Part shown: positions 14,739-22,725 of the stretch, one piece after another | Position numbering within the stretch: the stretch's first letter is position 1 | Layout: every line of letters starts with the position of its first letter | From: CAYLNK01 sp964384675 | GTDB taxonomy: Bacteria; Acidobacteriota; Thermoanaerobaculia; UBA5066 | DNA: 32,491 bases | Assembly (NCBI GenBank): GCA_964384675.1 | Contig: CAYLNK010000035.1 | Span: 1-32,491 of the forward strand | Reading direction: 5' to 3' | Translations under genes and position numbers: made by a program | Notes under the pieces: generated by a model | Told to the model about the DNA's origin: nothing | The model's database searches: none | What the model saw: the letters and a program-made list of their open reading frames with translations, nothing else

Positions 14739-14838
14739 ATGGACGGGAATCCTGCTCCCGCCGGAAGGCTCGCGTCAACGGGGCGTGCTAGATTCCCCGC
14801 GTTTCCGCGGGCCGGAACGAGCTCGCGCGGAGGGACCC

Positions 14839-16026
14839 GTGGGCTTTCCTGGAGTCGACTTCTACAGCATCGACGAGCTGCTTTCGGATGACGAGCGGGC
14901 GGTACGCGACCTCGTCCGGGACTTCGTCGACGAGGACATCCTCCCGATCATCGAGGAGTGCGCCTACGAGGGACGGTTCCCGAAGGAGCTGATCCCGAAG
15001 ATGGCGGCGATGAACCTGTTCGGCCCCACGATCCCGGAGTACGGCCTCCCGGGGCTGAACAACGTGGCGTACGGGCTCATCACCCAGGAGCTGGAACGCG
15101 GCGACTCGGGCCTGCGTTCGTTCGTGTCGGTACAGTCCTCGCTCGTGATGTTCCCGATCTACAAGTACGGCTCGCAGGAGCAGAAGGACCACTGGATCCC
15201 CCGGCTGGCGAAGGGCGAGGCGATCGGCTGCTTCGGCCTGACGGAGCCGGACTTCGGCTCGAACCCGGGCGGCATGCGGACCGTGGCGAAGAAGGACGGG
15301 AGCCACTGGGTCCTGAACGGCGCCAAGGCCTGGATCACGAACGGCTCGATCGCCGACGTCGCCGTCGTCTGGGCGAAGGTGGGCGGGTACGATGGGAAGG
15401 TCCGGGGCTTCCTCGTCCCGCGCGGGACACCCGGCTTCTCCACGTCGGAGCACCGGATGAAGATGTCGCTCCGGGCCTCGGTGACGTCGCAGCTCGCCTT
15501 CGAGGACTGCCGGATCCCGGAGGAGAACGTCCTCCCGGGCGTGGAGGGGCTGAAGGGTCCTCTCTCCTGCCTGACCCAGGCGCGCTACGGCATCTCCTGG
15601 GGCGGGATCGGGTCGGCCATGGCGACCTACCAGTGCGCGCTCGACTACGCCAAGAGCCGGAAGCAGTTCGGTGACCGCCCGATCGCCTCCCATCAGATGG
15701 TCCAGGCCAAGCTCGCCTTCATGATCACCGAGATCACGAAGGGGCAGCTCCTGGCGCTGCGGCTCGGGCGGATGAAGGACGCCGGGACCATGAAGCCGGA
15801 GCACGTCTCGATGGCGAAACGGAACAACATCTGGGTCGCCCGGGAGTGCGCCAAGCTGGCGCGCGAGATCCTCGGGGCGAACGGGATCGTCGGGGAGTAC
15901 CCCGTGTTCCGCCACCTGGCGAACATCGAGTCCGTCTTCACCTACGAAGGGACCCACGACATCCACACCCTGGTCCTGGGCCAGGCCGTGACCGGGATTC
16001 CGGCCTACAACCCGCCCGCCGAGTAG
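14839..16026 (+). CDS. gcdH: Glutaryl-CoA dehydrogenase-type acyl-CoA dehydrogenase
   Basis: 395 aa from a GTG at 14839, chosen because GGAGGG stands 4 bases before it; an in-frame ATG at 14785 lacks a binding site. The catalytic base is E370 in VFTYEGTHDIH, the position and context of human glutaryl-CoA dehydrogenase. SFVSVQSSLVMFPIYKYGS with the arginine just before it (R93) matches the GCDH glutarate-binding region. CFGLTEPDFGSNPGGM is the FAD/acyl-CoA signature. The enzyme would oxidise and decarboxylate glutaryl-CoA to crotonyl-CoA in lysine, tryptophan or benzoyl-CoA breakdown, passing electrons to ETF. A non-decarboxylating variant cannot be excluded. It stands alone, ended by a 14-bp hairpin. 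Confidence 0.9.
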   Translation: MGFPGVDFYSIDELLSDDERAVRDLVRDFVDEDILPIIEECAYEGRFPKELIPKMAAMNLFGPTIPEYGLPGLNNVAYGLITQELERGDSGLRSFVSVQSSLVMFPIYKYGSQEQKDHWIPRLAKGEAIGCFGLTEPDFGSNPGGMRTVAKKDGSHWVLNGAKAWITNGSIADVAVVWAKVGGYDGKVRGFLVPRGTPGFSTSEHRMKMSLRASVTSQLAFEDCRIPEENVLPGVEGLKGPLSCLTQARYGISWGGIGSAMATYQCALDYAKSRKQFGDRPIASHQMVQAKLAFMITEITKGQLLALRLGRMKDAGTMKPEHVSMAKRNNIWVARECAKLAREILGANGIVGEYPVFRHLANIESVFTYEGTHDIHTLVLGQAVTGIPAYNPPAE

Positions 16027-16030
16027 AGGC

Positions 16031-16065
16031 GAGCCGGGGAGCCGCGCGGGCGGCTTCCCCGGCTC
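16031..16065 (+). terminator. Hairpin terminator after the glutaryl-CoA dehydrogenase gene
   Basis: GAGCCGGGGA plus GCCG pair with CGGC plus TCCCCGGCTC over 14 bp with one bulged base and the loop CGCGGG. It begins 5 bases after the stop codon. There is no T-tract. Confidence 0.6.
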
Positions 16066-16077
16066 CCACCGGAAGCG

Positions 16078-16106
16078 CTGGCCCGGGAGGGCCAAACCCT
16101 TACAAT
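16078..16106 (+). promoter_or_regulatory. Candidate promoter of the DUF4388-GGDEF operon (leaderless)
   Basis: The -10 box TACAAT (16101-16106) ends 8 bases before the ATG. CTGGCC (16078-16083) stands 17 bases upstream as a weak -35. No Shine-Dalgarno lies between the box and the start codon. Confidence 0.5.
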
Positions 16107-16114
16107 GCTCCCAG

Positions 16115-17425
16115 ATGGCCATCACCGGAAACCTCCGGACGATGCAGCTGTCCGAGCTGCTCCAGTGGCTCTCCATGGGCCAGAAGACCGGGACCCTGGT
16201 GGTGCGCGGCACGGCGGGCGAGAAGCGGATCTACTTCCAGAACGGGCGCATCATCTCCTCGTCCTCGACCCTCGAGAGGGAGTACCTCGGGCACTTCCTC
16301 GTCGCCTTCGGTCACATCACCGAAGAGGAGCTGACCCGCGCCATGGAGGTCCAGGAGGAGTCGAAGATCCTCCTGGGGAAGATCCTGGTGATGATCGGGG
16401 CGATCAACGAGGACGACCTGACGCACCTGATCCGGCTGAAGGCCTCCGAGACGATCTACGACATCTTCCTCTGGACCGAAGGGGCCTTCGAGTTCATCGA
16501 CGGCGAGATCCCGAAGATGCCCATGGTGCCGATCTCGATCGACGTGACCGGGATCGTGATGGAAGGGCTTCGCCGCTACGACGAGTGGGCCCGAATCCGG
16601 ACGAAGATCCGGTCCCTCCGCGAGATCCCCGCCATCGTGGCCCCGATCGACGCCGAGGACCTGGACGAACGCGACCGGATCCTCGTCCGGACCATCGACG
16701 GACAGCGCTCCATCGACGAGATCGCCCAGGCGACCCACAACCCCGATTTCCACGTCGCCAAGCTCGTCTTCGACCTGGTGGAGTCGGGGCACGCGGAGAT
16801 CGTCGCCGAGCGCGCCGAGGAGATGGCCGAGCCCCTCGACCTCTCGCCGGAGGACCCGTACGAGACCGTCTTCGAGGACGCCGCCTCGTCCCCGTTCGAT
16901 GCGCAGCCGTTCGACGACACGTTGACCGCGGCCGAGCCGGAGCCCCCGGTGAAGCCCGCGGCCAAGGACTTCTCCCGCTTCCTCAAGCGGGGTCCCGACT
17001 CCAGCACGACCTCCTCCGAGAGCCTCGGGGGGCGCGGCGCGGCCTCGGCAGCGCCGACGCCTCCCCCGATGCCGGCCCCCCCCCAGCCGGCGACCTCGAA
17101 CCTCCCCGTTCCGTCGCTCGCCGCCATGCCGACGCAGATCTCGATGCGGGCCGTGGCGGCTCCGCCTCCGGCCCCGGCTCCGCCTCCGCTGGATTCGGCC
17201 CCGCCGGCGCGCCCTCAGATCCCACCTGGCTCCGTTCCGGTCCTGATGAAGCCGATGGAGGAGCTGATGGCGTGGTCGTTCACGCCGAACGAGGCGTTCG
17301 TCATCTCGCGGATCAACGGGTACTGGGACGTCCGGTCGATCGCGAAGATCAGCCCCTTCCCGGAGCTCGAGGTGCTCCTCGTCTTCCAGAAGCTCCACAC
17401 CGGAGGGGTCATTGCCTGGCGATGA
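16115..17425 (+). CDS. DUF4388 domain protein with Pro-rich linker
   Basis: 436 aa, cytoplasmic. Residues 1 to about 150 form a DUF4388 (PATAN-like) domain: GNLRTMQLSELLQWLSMGQKTGTLVV, IYFQNGRIISS, then FLVAFGHITEEELTRA and a GAFEFIDG strand. A second segment (about 185-230) has DGQRSIDEIAQAT, resembling a winged helix. A Pro/Ala-rich linker (about 300-370) leads to another winged-helix-like end (FVISRINGYWDVRSIAKIS). DUF4388 proteins accompany signalling and motility modules, but no biochemical role is settled. The gene overlaps the diguanylate cyclase gene by 14 bases, so both are made together and may act in one pathway. Confidence 0.85.
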   Translation: MAITGNLRTMQLSELLQWLSMGQKTGTLVVRGTAGEKRIYFQNGRIISSSSTLEREYLGHFLVAFGHITEEELTRAMEVQEESKILLGKILVMIGAINEDDLTHLIRLKASETIYDIFLWTEGAFEFIDGEIPKMPMVPISIDVTGIVMEGLRRYDEWARIRTKIRSLREIPAIVAPIDAEDLDERDRILVRTIDGQRSIDEIAQATHNPDFHVAKLVFDLVESGHAEIVAERAEEMAEPLDLSPEDPYETVFEDAASSPFDAQPFDDTLTAAEPEPPVKPAAKDFSRFLKRGPDSSTTSSESLGGRGAASAAPTPPPMPAPPQPATSNLPVPSLAAMPTQISMRAVAAPPPAPAPPPLDSAPPARPQIPPGSVPVLMKPMEELMAWSFTPNEAFVISRINGYWDVRSIAKISPFPELEVLLVFQKLHTGGVIAWR

Positions 17426-19754
17426 CCGGCTGACCGAGACGCGCACCGGTGTGACCACGCGTCCGTGGTCCGTGGCCGACACCCGTCGCCTGGCGCGCGC
17501 CGGCGAGATCGCTCTCCGGACGATCGCCCCGCTGCTCCTCCTCGCCGCGGTCTCGGGTCTGCCGCGCCAGAACCTGGCGTTCGCCATCGAGTTCCTCGCG
17601 CTGACGATCGCCGCCCGCCTGCTGCGCGTCCCCATCGATGGCTTCCGGCTCGACCTCGAGGCCGCGGTCGTCTTCCCGGCCGTGATCCTGTCGCGGTCAT
17701 GGGAGCTGGGGGTCGTGCTGGCGACCGCGGGCGCGCTGGTCGCCCGTCTGATCCAGAAGCGGGGACGTCTCCGCCTCTCGGACCTGGACGACGCCGCCGA
17801 CGTCACCTACGCGTACGGGGCATCCGGGTTCTTCTTCGCCTCGCTCGACCGGCCGAGCGACGAGCCGTTGCCCCGGGTCCTGCTCTTCGGCGCCACCCTC
17901 ATCGTCTTCTTCTTCGCCCGCGTGGTCCTGGGAGCGCTCCACGCGGCGCGGCTCCCCGACGCCCGGATACCCGAGCTCGTCGGCGCGGCGGTCTACCAGC
18001 TGCTGGCGCTACTCCTGCTCTCGCCGGTGGTCGCCCTCATCGTGATCCTCGAGCCCCAGCACGGGCTGGCCGGGACGTTGCTGGCCTTTACCTCGGTCGC
18101 GCTCGTCTCGGCGGCCCTGCGGAACCTCGCCCGCGCGCGGCGCCGGACGGAGGAGCTCGCTCGCCAGAACCGCGAGCTCGGCACGCTCCGCGAGATCTCG
18201 GTCCTCTTCTCCACGACGGCGCCCGAGGAGGAGGTCGCCGGCAAGCTCTTCAAGGTCTTCTCGGCGGCCTACCCGGCGCGCGCGCTCGCCCTCGTCTCCT
18301 ACGAGGACGACCCGGAGGGCCGAGCCTCCGTCTTCCTGACCGGCGACGCGCCGATCGAGCGCCGGCGATTCCTCGAGTGGCTCGCCGACCACCGCGCCCA
18401 CGAATCGCCGTTCCGGTCCCAGATGCCCGCGCCGAGGACGGCCCACGGCGCCGGCCGGGAGCTGGTCCTGAACCCGGCGCTGACCCACCAGGCGATCCTC
18501 CCCCTCCAGACGCCGGAGCTGATCGCCGGCCTGCTGATCGTCGAGTCGATCGACCCGAGCCTGACCGATCAGGAGACGCTCCAGGAGCTCGCCGTGGTCG
18601 CGGACCACGTCGCGCTGTCCATGCAGGACAGGAACCTCAGACGCCAGATGCAGGCGGTGAACGAGCGGCTCCAGGGCCGCGCCGAGATGCTCCAGCGGAT
18701 CCTCGACGTCTCCAACGAGCTGAAATCGCACCTGACCCTCGACCACGTCCTCCTGAACATCGTCCGGGCCGTCAGCAGCAGCATGGGTTTCGACGTGGTG
18801 CTTCTCTCTCTGTACGACCGCACCGAGAACGTCTTCGAGCGGCGCGCCCAGGTCGGCCTCGACGCCGCCTGGGAGAACCTGTGCCGGGAGAAGCTGCCCC
18901 GGGAGGAGATCGCGCGCTGGTTCTCGGAGCGCTTCCGCATCTCGAAGTCGTACTTCGTCAGCCACCTCGACCGCCTGGAGCTCGACGACGCCTCACGGCT
19001 CGAGCGGCGCCGCTCCGCGACCGGCCCGGGCGCCTGGAACGCCCAGGACCTCCTCTTCATTCCGCTCACCGCGGGCGACCAGCTCGTCGGCGTGCTCCAG
19101 GTCGACGGACCCAGGAGCGGGCTGGTGCCGCGCCTGGAGGACGTCCAGGCCCTCGAGATCTTCGCCAACCAGGCCGTCACCGCCATCCAGTCCGCCCGCG
19201 CCTACGAGACCACCCGGCAGATGTCGGTGCGCGATTCGCTGACCGATGCCTTCAACCACCGGCATTTCCAGGAGACGCTCTACCGCGAGCTGACGCGCCA
19301 CGAGCGGAGCGGACAGCCGCTCGCGCTCCTGATGGTCGACATCGACGACTTCAAGAAGATCAACGACCGCTGGGGCCACCCGGTGGGCGACCTCGTCCTG
19401 CGCGGTCTCGTGGAGGAGCTCCAGAAGGGCGTCCGCGAGATGGACACCGTGGCCCGCTACGGGGGCGAGGAGTTCGCGGTGATCCTCCCCGAGACGACGC
19501 CCGAGAAGGCTTTCCTGGTGGCGGACCGGCTGCGAGCGCGCATCGTCGCGCGGCAGTTCGTGACGCCCGAGGTGTCCCGCCCGCTCTCCATCACGGTCTC
19601 CCTGGGGCTGGCCTGCTTCCCCGAGGACGCCAACTCGAAGCGCGCCCTTATCGAACGGGCGGACCAGGCCCTCTACCAGGCCAAGCGCAGCGGCAAGAAC
19701 TGCGTCGTGACGGCGGCCACGCTGGACGAGAGCGCGGGGATCGTCAGGGCGTGA
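17412..19754 (+). CDS. Membrane GAF-GAF-GGDEF diguanylate cyclase
   Basis: 780 aa. About six membrane helices fill residues 30-230, followed by a short coiled-coil, two GAF-like domains (about 245-400 and 425-605) and a GGDEF domain (about 615-770). The active-site loop is GGEEF (684-688) and an RxxD inhibitory site (REMD, 675-678) stands exactly 5 residues before it, so the enzyme should make c-di-GMP and be product-inhibited. The TTG start is supported by GGAGGGG 5 bases upstream inside the end of the DUF4388 gene. The 3' end overlaps the convergent glycosylase gene by 11 bases. The signal sensed through the membrane and GAF parts is unknown. Confidence 0.92.
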   Translation: MPGDDRLTETRTGVTTRPWSVADTRRLARAGEIALRTIAPLLLLAAVSGLPRQNLAFAIEFLALTIAARLLRVPIDGFRLDLEAAVVFPAVILSRSWELGVVLATAGALVARLIQKRGRLRLSDLDDAADVTYAYGASGFFFASLDRPSDEPLPRVLLFGATLIVFFFARVVLGALHAARLPDARIPELVGAAVYQLLALLLLSPVVALIVILEPQHGLAGTLLAFTSVALVSAALRNLARARRRTEELARQNRELGTLREISVLFSTTAPEEEVAGKLFKVFSAAYPARALALVSYEDDPEGRASVFLTGDAPIERRRFLEWLADHRAHESPFRSQMPAPRTAHGAGRELVLNPALTHQAILPLQTPELIAGLLIVESIDPSLTDQETLQELAVVADHVALSMQDRNLRRQMQAVNERLQGRAEMLQRILDVSNELKSHLTLDHVLLNIVRAVSSSMGFDVVLLSLYDRTENVFERRAQVGLDAAWENLCREKLPREEIARWFSERFRISKSYFVSHLDRLELDDASRLERRRSATGPGAWNAQDLLFIPLTAGDQLVGVLQVDGPRSGLVPRLEDVQALEIFANQAVTAIQSARAYETTRQMSVRDSLTDAFNHRHFQETLYRELTRHERSGQPLALLMVDIDDFKKINDRWGHPVGDLVLRGLVEELQKGVREMDTVARYGGEEFAVILPETTPEKAFLVADRLRARIVARQFVTPEVSRPLSITVSLGLACFPEDANSKRALIERADQALYQAKRSGKNCVVTAATLDESAGIVRA

Positions 19755-20322
19755 CGCGAAAGCGCAGCGGCCAGGCCGCGGCCTCGCCCGCGTAGTCGAC
19801 CCCGACACGAGGGCCGACGGCCACGGGCAGCCGGCGGCCGACCCCCTTCCGCAGGGTCAGCTCGGGACCGTCGAGCGGGACACCCGAGAGCTCGCGCCCG
19901 ATCGAGAGGACGCGGCACAGCTTGCCGGGGCCCGAGGCCGCCAGGCGTTCGGTCCGGGGCACGGTCTCCCCTCGCCACGCCGCCTCGGACACTCCCGCCC
20001 GGATGAGGACGGCCTCCGGCCGGCCCGCCTCCCGGGTCACCACGTTGAAGCAGTCGTGGAGGCCGTAGATCCTGTAGACGTACGCGTGCCCACCCGACCC
20101 CCACATCGGCTCCACACGGGCCGTCCTCCGCCCGCCGAACGTGTGGCAGGCAGGGTCCTCGACGCCGGTGTACGCCTCGGTCTCGACGATCACGAGCGTC
20201 CGGGTCGTGCCGTCGGGCCAGCGCCGGACCAGGCGGCATCCGAGGAGCTCGCGAGCGACGCGCGCCGTGTCCCGGAGGTAGAAGGAAGCCGGCAGCGGAT
20301 CGTCTTGTGAAGGCCTCGTCAC
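19744..20322 (-). CDS. mpg: DNA-3-methyladenine glycosylase, AAG/MPG family
   Basis: 192 aa from a GTG at 20322. Residues aligning with human AAG catalytic and base-flipping positions are present: E49, Y51 and H60 in VETEAYTGVEDPACH and Y83 in YVYRIYGLHDCFNVV. The family excises alkylated purines such as 3-methyladenine and hypoxanthine. The conserved C-terminal GPGKLCRVLSIGRE and DGPELTLRKG are also present. The start is chosen because GGAG lies 9 bases upstream and conserved sequence follows within 10 residues; the longer open frame upstream runs antisense through the epimerase gene. Only 21 bases separate it from that divergent gene. The last 11 bases overlap the convergent cyclase gene. 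Confidence 0.93.
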   Translation of the reverse strand: MTRPSQDDPLPASFYLRDTARVARELLGCRLVRRWPDGTTRTLVIVETEAYTGVEDPACHTFGGRRTARVEPMWGSGGHAYVYRIYGLHDCFNVVTREAGRPEAVLIRAGVSEAAWRGETVPRTERLAASGPGKLCRVLSIGRELSGVPLDGPELTLRKGVGRRLPVAVGPRVGVDYAGEAAAWPLRFRVTP

Positions 20323-20327
20323 GCGGC

Positions 20328-20333
20328 TATTCT
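20328..20333 (+). promoter_or_regulatory. Candidate -10 box of the epimerase gene
   Basis: TATTCT ends 10 bases before the epimerase ATG. Its complement AGAATA forms part of GAGAAT, which ends 6 bases before the glycosylase GTG, so the two divergent -10 elements occupy the same bases. Confidence 0.4.
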
Positions 20334-20343
20334 CCGCGCGCTC

Positions 20344-21306
20344 ATGACGATCAGCGACAGCTCCGAACAAAAGCCCATCCTGGTGACCGGCGGGGCCGGA
20401 TTCATCGGCTCCCACATCGTCGACAGCTTCCTCGCCGTCGGCCACCGCGTCGTCGTCCTCGACGACCTCTCGACCGGAGATGCCGCGCGGCTCCCGGCCG
20501 GGGTGAGGTTCGTGAAGGCCGACCTGCGGGACGCCCCGCTCGCCGACCTCCTCCGGGAGGAGCGGATCGACACCGTCTTCCACATGGCCGCCCAGATCGA
20601 CGTCCGCCGGTCGGTGGCGGACCCGGTCTTCGACGCGCAGGTCAACGTGCTCGGCACGATCCGGCTCGCGCTCGCGTGCTCGGCCGCCGGCGTCTCCCAC
20701 CTCGTGTTCGCGTCGAGCGGCGGGGCCATCTACGGCGAGCCGCGGGGACAGTGGGCCGACGAGGACCACCCTCTCCATCCCTTCTCGCCCTACGGTGTCG
20801 CCAAGCTGGCCGGAGAGAAGTACCTCGAGGCGCTTTCGCACGACGGCTCCTTCGTCGTGACCATCCTCCGGTACGCCAACGTCTACGGGCCGAGGCAGGA
20901 CGGCGCGGGCGAGGCCGGCGTGATCGGGATCTGGATGAACCGCCTCCTCGCCGGTGACGACGCGGTCATCTACGGCGACGGCGAGCAGACGCGCGACTTC
21001 GTCCACGTGGCCGACGTGGTGGCCGCCAACCGCGCGGCCCACGCCAAGAGGCTGGGCGGCGTCTACAACATCGGCACGGGCCGGGAGACGTCGATCAACG
21101 AGCTGTACCGCCTCGTCGCCGAGGCCTGCGGGTCGCAGCGGCCCGTCCGCCACGAGCCCGCCAAGCCGGGCGAGCAGCGGCGCAGCGTGCTCGACCCGTC
21201 CCGCGCCCGTGAAGTCCTCGGCTTCAGCGGCTTCGTGCCGCTCGGCGACGGGCTGCGCGCCACGGCGGAGTGGTTCCGGATGCACCGGTCCCGGCAAGGT
21301 CTGTAG
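20344..21306 (+). CDS. NAD-dependent sugar-nucleotide epimerase, GalE-like
   Basis: 320 aa extended short-chain dehydrogenase. The NAD-binding motif is GGAGFIG (16-22) after a beta strand, D40-D41 bind the adenosine ribose, and the catalytic set is S124/S125 with Y150 and K154 (PYGVAK). Typical UDP-sugar epimerase elements follow: ILRYANVYGPRQD, YGDGEQTRDFVHVADV and YNIGTGRETSINEL. It probably interconverts UDP-glucose/UDP-galactose or related sugars for surface polysaccharides; a dehydratase or other epimerase activity cannot be excluded. It stands alone: divergent from the glycosylase, convergent with the SpoIIE-type phosphatase 15 bases away. Confidence 0.9.
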   Translation: MTISDSSEQKPILVTGGAGFIGSHIVDSFLAVGHRVVVLDDLSTGDAARLPAGVRFVKADLRDAPLADLLREERIDTVFHMAAQIDVRRSVADPVFDAQVNVLGTIRLALACSAAGVSHLVFASSGGAIYGEPRGQWADEDHPLHPFSPYGVAKLAGEKYLEALSHDGSFVVTILRYANVYGPRQDGAGEAGVIGIWMNRLLAGDDAVIYGDGEQTRDFVHVADVVAANRAAHAKRLGGVYNIGTGRETSINELYRLVAEACGSQRPVRHEPAKPGEQRRSVLDPSRAREVLGFSGFVPLGDGLRATAEWFRMHRSRQGL

Positions 21307-21321
21307 CCCCCCGGGGAGCGG

Positions 21322-22560
21322 TCAGGAGGAGACGGGAGGCGCGGGAGGCGGCGCGGCAACGGCGCCGACGCGCCCGCGGCGGATCACCACGATCGTCTGA
21401 TCGTCTTCCTGAGCGTGGCCGTCGGTCCAGATCCGGATGGTGTCGAGCAGCCTCAGCGCGATCTCCCTGGCGCTCTTCTTCCGGTTCTCCACGACGTGCC
21501 GCCGGATCCGCGCTGGCGAGAACTCTCGCCCCTTCGGATCACGGGCCTCGGAGATCCCGTCCGTGTAGAGGACGAGGACGTCGCCGGGCTCCATCTTCTC
21601 GGCCCGCCGTGAATAGCGGGCGTCCGGCACGGGACCCAGGACCAGCCCGGTCGAGGCCAGCTCGGCGAACGAACGGTCGCGGGCGCGATAGCAGAGAGGG
21701 GCCGGGTGACCCGCGTTCACGTAGACGACGTCTCCCTCCGGCTCGAGCTCGGCGTAGAAGAGCGAGACGAACTTGGTCGTGAGCCGGCTCTTGTTCAGGA
21801 TCCGGTTGAGCCTCTCGATCGTGCGGGCGATCTTCAGGTCGCCGCCGATCCCCATCCGCAGCCCGACGTAGACGTCCCGCACCAGGAGCGCCGCGAGGAG
21901 ACCGTGCCCGGAGGCATCGGCGATCGCGACGCCGAAGCCCTCGGCGAGGGGCAGGTAGTCGTAGAAGTCACCGCCGACGGCTTCCGCCGGGGACGAGAGC
22001 CCGTAGATGTCGTAGTCCCCGACGTCGGGGACGGAACGCGGCAGGATCGACTGCTGGATCCGGCGCGCGTCGTCCATGAGGCCTTCGAGGCGTTCGGTCT
22101 TCACCTTCGAGTCGAGGACGGTCCGGATGATCCCGAGCGAGAGGTGCAGGTCCTCCCCTCTCACCCGCGGATGGACGTCGAACGAGAGGAGGAACCTCTG
22201 CTCGCCGAAGGAGACCGCGGCGAAGCGGTTGACTCCCAGCTTCGCTTCCAGCTCCCGATCGACGGCGGGGTCGGAGAGGTCGAACAGGACGACACCGTCC
22301 TCCTCCGCCCGCCGGATCGGCTCGTAGGCTGCGGGCACCACGAGCCCCGCTTTCACCTTGCGGGATCGTCCGAACCCGCGCTCGAGGACGTACTCCCCCT
22401 CCCGACGGACGTAGAGGCGGCCACCGAAGATGCCGAGCTCGTTCCTGAAGTTGAGGACGACCTCCTCGCCCACGCGGACGATGGTCGTGGTGATGTCCTC
22501 GGCTCGCTCGATGGCCGAGAGCGTCTTCTCGACGTTCTTGAGGAGGGCTCTGTAATTCAT
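21322..22560 (-). CDS. SpoIIE/RsbU-type PPM serine phosphatase with N-terminal GAF-like domain
   Basis: 412 aa, soluble. Residues 1-150 form a GAF-like sensory domain (RVGEEVVLNFRNELGIFGGRLY). A short linker (LMDDARRIQQSILP) typical of RsbU proteins leads to the PP2C-like phosphatase domain with metal-binding residues D198 in GGDFYD, D215 in IADASGHG and D386/D387 in EDDQTIVV. Such enzymes dephosphorylate anti-sigma-factor antagonists in partner-switching cascades; no partner kinase or STAS protein is in the window. A Pro/Ala tail ends the chain. No Shine-Dalgarno precedes the ATG, while TAAGAT lies 10 bases upstream. It follows dacB on the same strand, separated by 165 bases with hairpins. 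Confidence 0.92.
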   Translation of the reverse strand: MNYRALLKNVEKTLSAIERAEDITTTIVRVGEEVVLNFRNELGIFGGRLYVRREGEYVLERGFGRSRKVKAGLVVPAAYEPIRRAEEDGVVLFDLSDPAVDRELEAKLGVNRFAAVSFGEQRFLLSFDVHPRVRGEDLHLSLGIIRTVLDSKVKTERLEGLMDDARRIQQSILPRSVPDVGDYDIYGLSSPAEAVGGDFYDYLPLAEGFGVAIADASGHGLLAALLVRDVYVGLRMGIGGDLKIARTIERLNRILNKSRLTTKFVSLFYAELEPEGDVVYVNAGHPAPLCYRARDRSFAELASTGLVLGPVPDARYSRRAEKMEPGDVLVLYTDGISEARDPKGREFSPARIRRHVVENRKKSAREIALRLLDTIRIWTDGHAQEDDQTIVVIRRGRVGAVAAPPPAPPVSS

Positions 22561-22570
22561 GGACGGGGCG

Positions 22571-22576
22571 ATCTTA
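22571..22576 (-). promoter_or_regulatory. Candidate -10 box of the SpoIIE-type phosphatase gene
   Basis: TAAGAT ends 10 bases before the ATG, with only GC-rich sequence and no ribosome binding site between. Confidence 0.45.
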
Positions 22577-22670
22577 CCCGGCGTGCCCGGGAGTCAGGCG
22601 AGCCCGAGCGCACGCGGCATCGCCGCCGAGCGGAAGGTCAGGGCAACCCGAGCCACGGCGAGGGTCTGTG

Positions 22671-22703
22671 GGATGGGGGCTGGAGCGAAGCCCGCCGCCA
22701 TCC
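22671..22703 (-). terminator. Hairpin downstream of dacB
   Basis: GGATGG pairs with CCATCC and, inside it, GGGCT with AGCCC around a 7-base loop; a 4-base bulge GCCG interrupts one arm. It lies 22 bases past the dacB stop. A smaller stem (ACCCG/CGGGT) at 22708-22722 precedes it. The rest of the 165-base spacer shows nothing I can name. Confidence 0.45.
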
Positions 22704-22725
22704 ACTCACCCGCCTGACGGGTTTC

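Noticed and set aside
14416..14778. N-terminal extension of asnS by 121 residues
   Set aside because: The extension is Arg/Asp/Pro-rich, overlaps the small protein gene in another frame, and AsnRS conservation starts at the ATG at 14415.
20323..21297. N-terminal extension of the DNA glycosylase through the epimerase gene
   Set aside because: Antisense to a complete GalE-like gene; the glycosylase fold is complete from the GTG at 20322.
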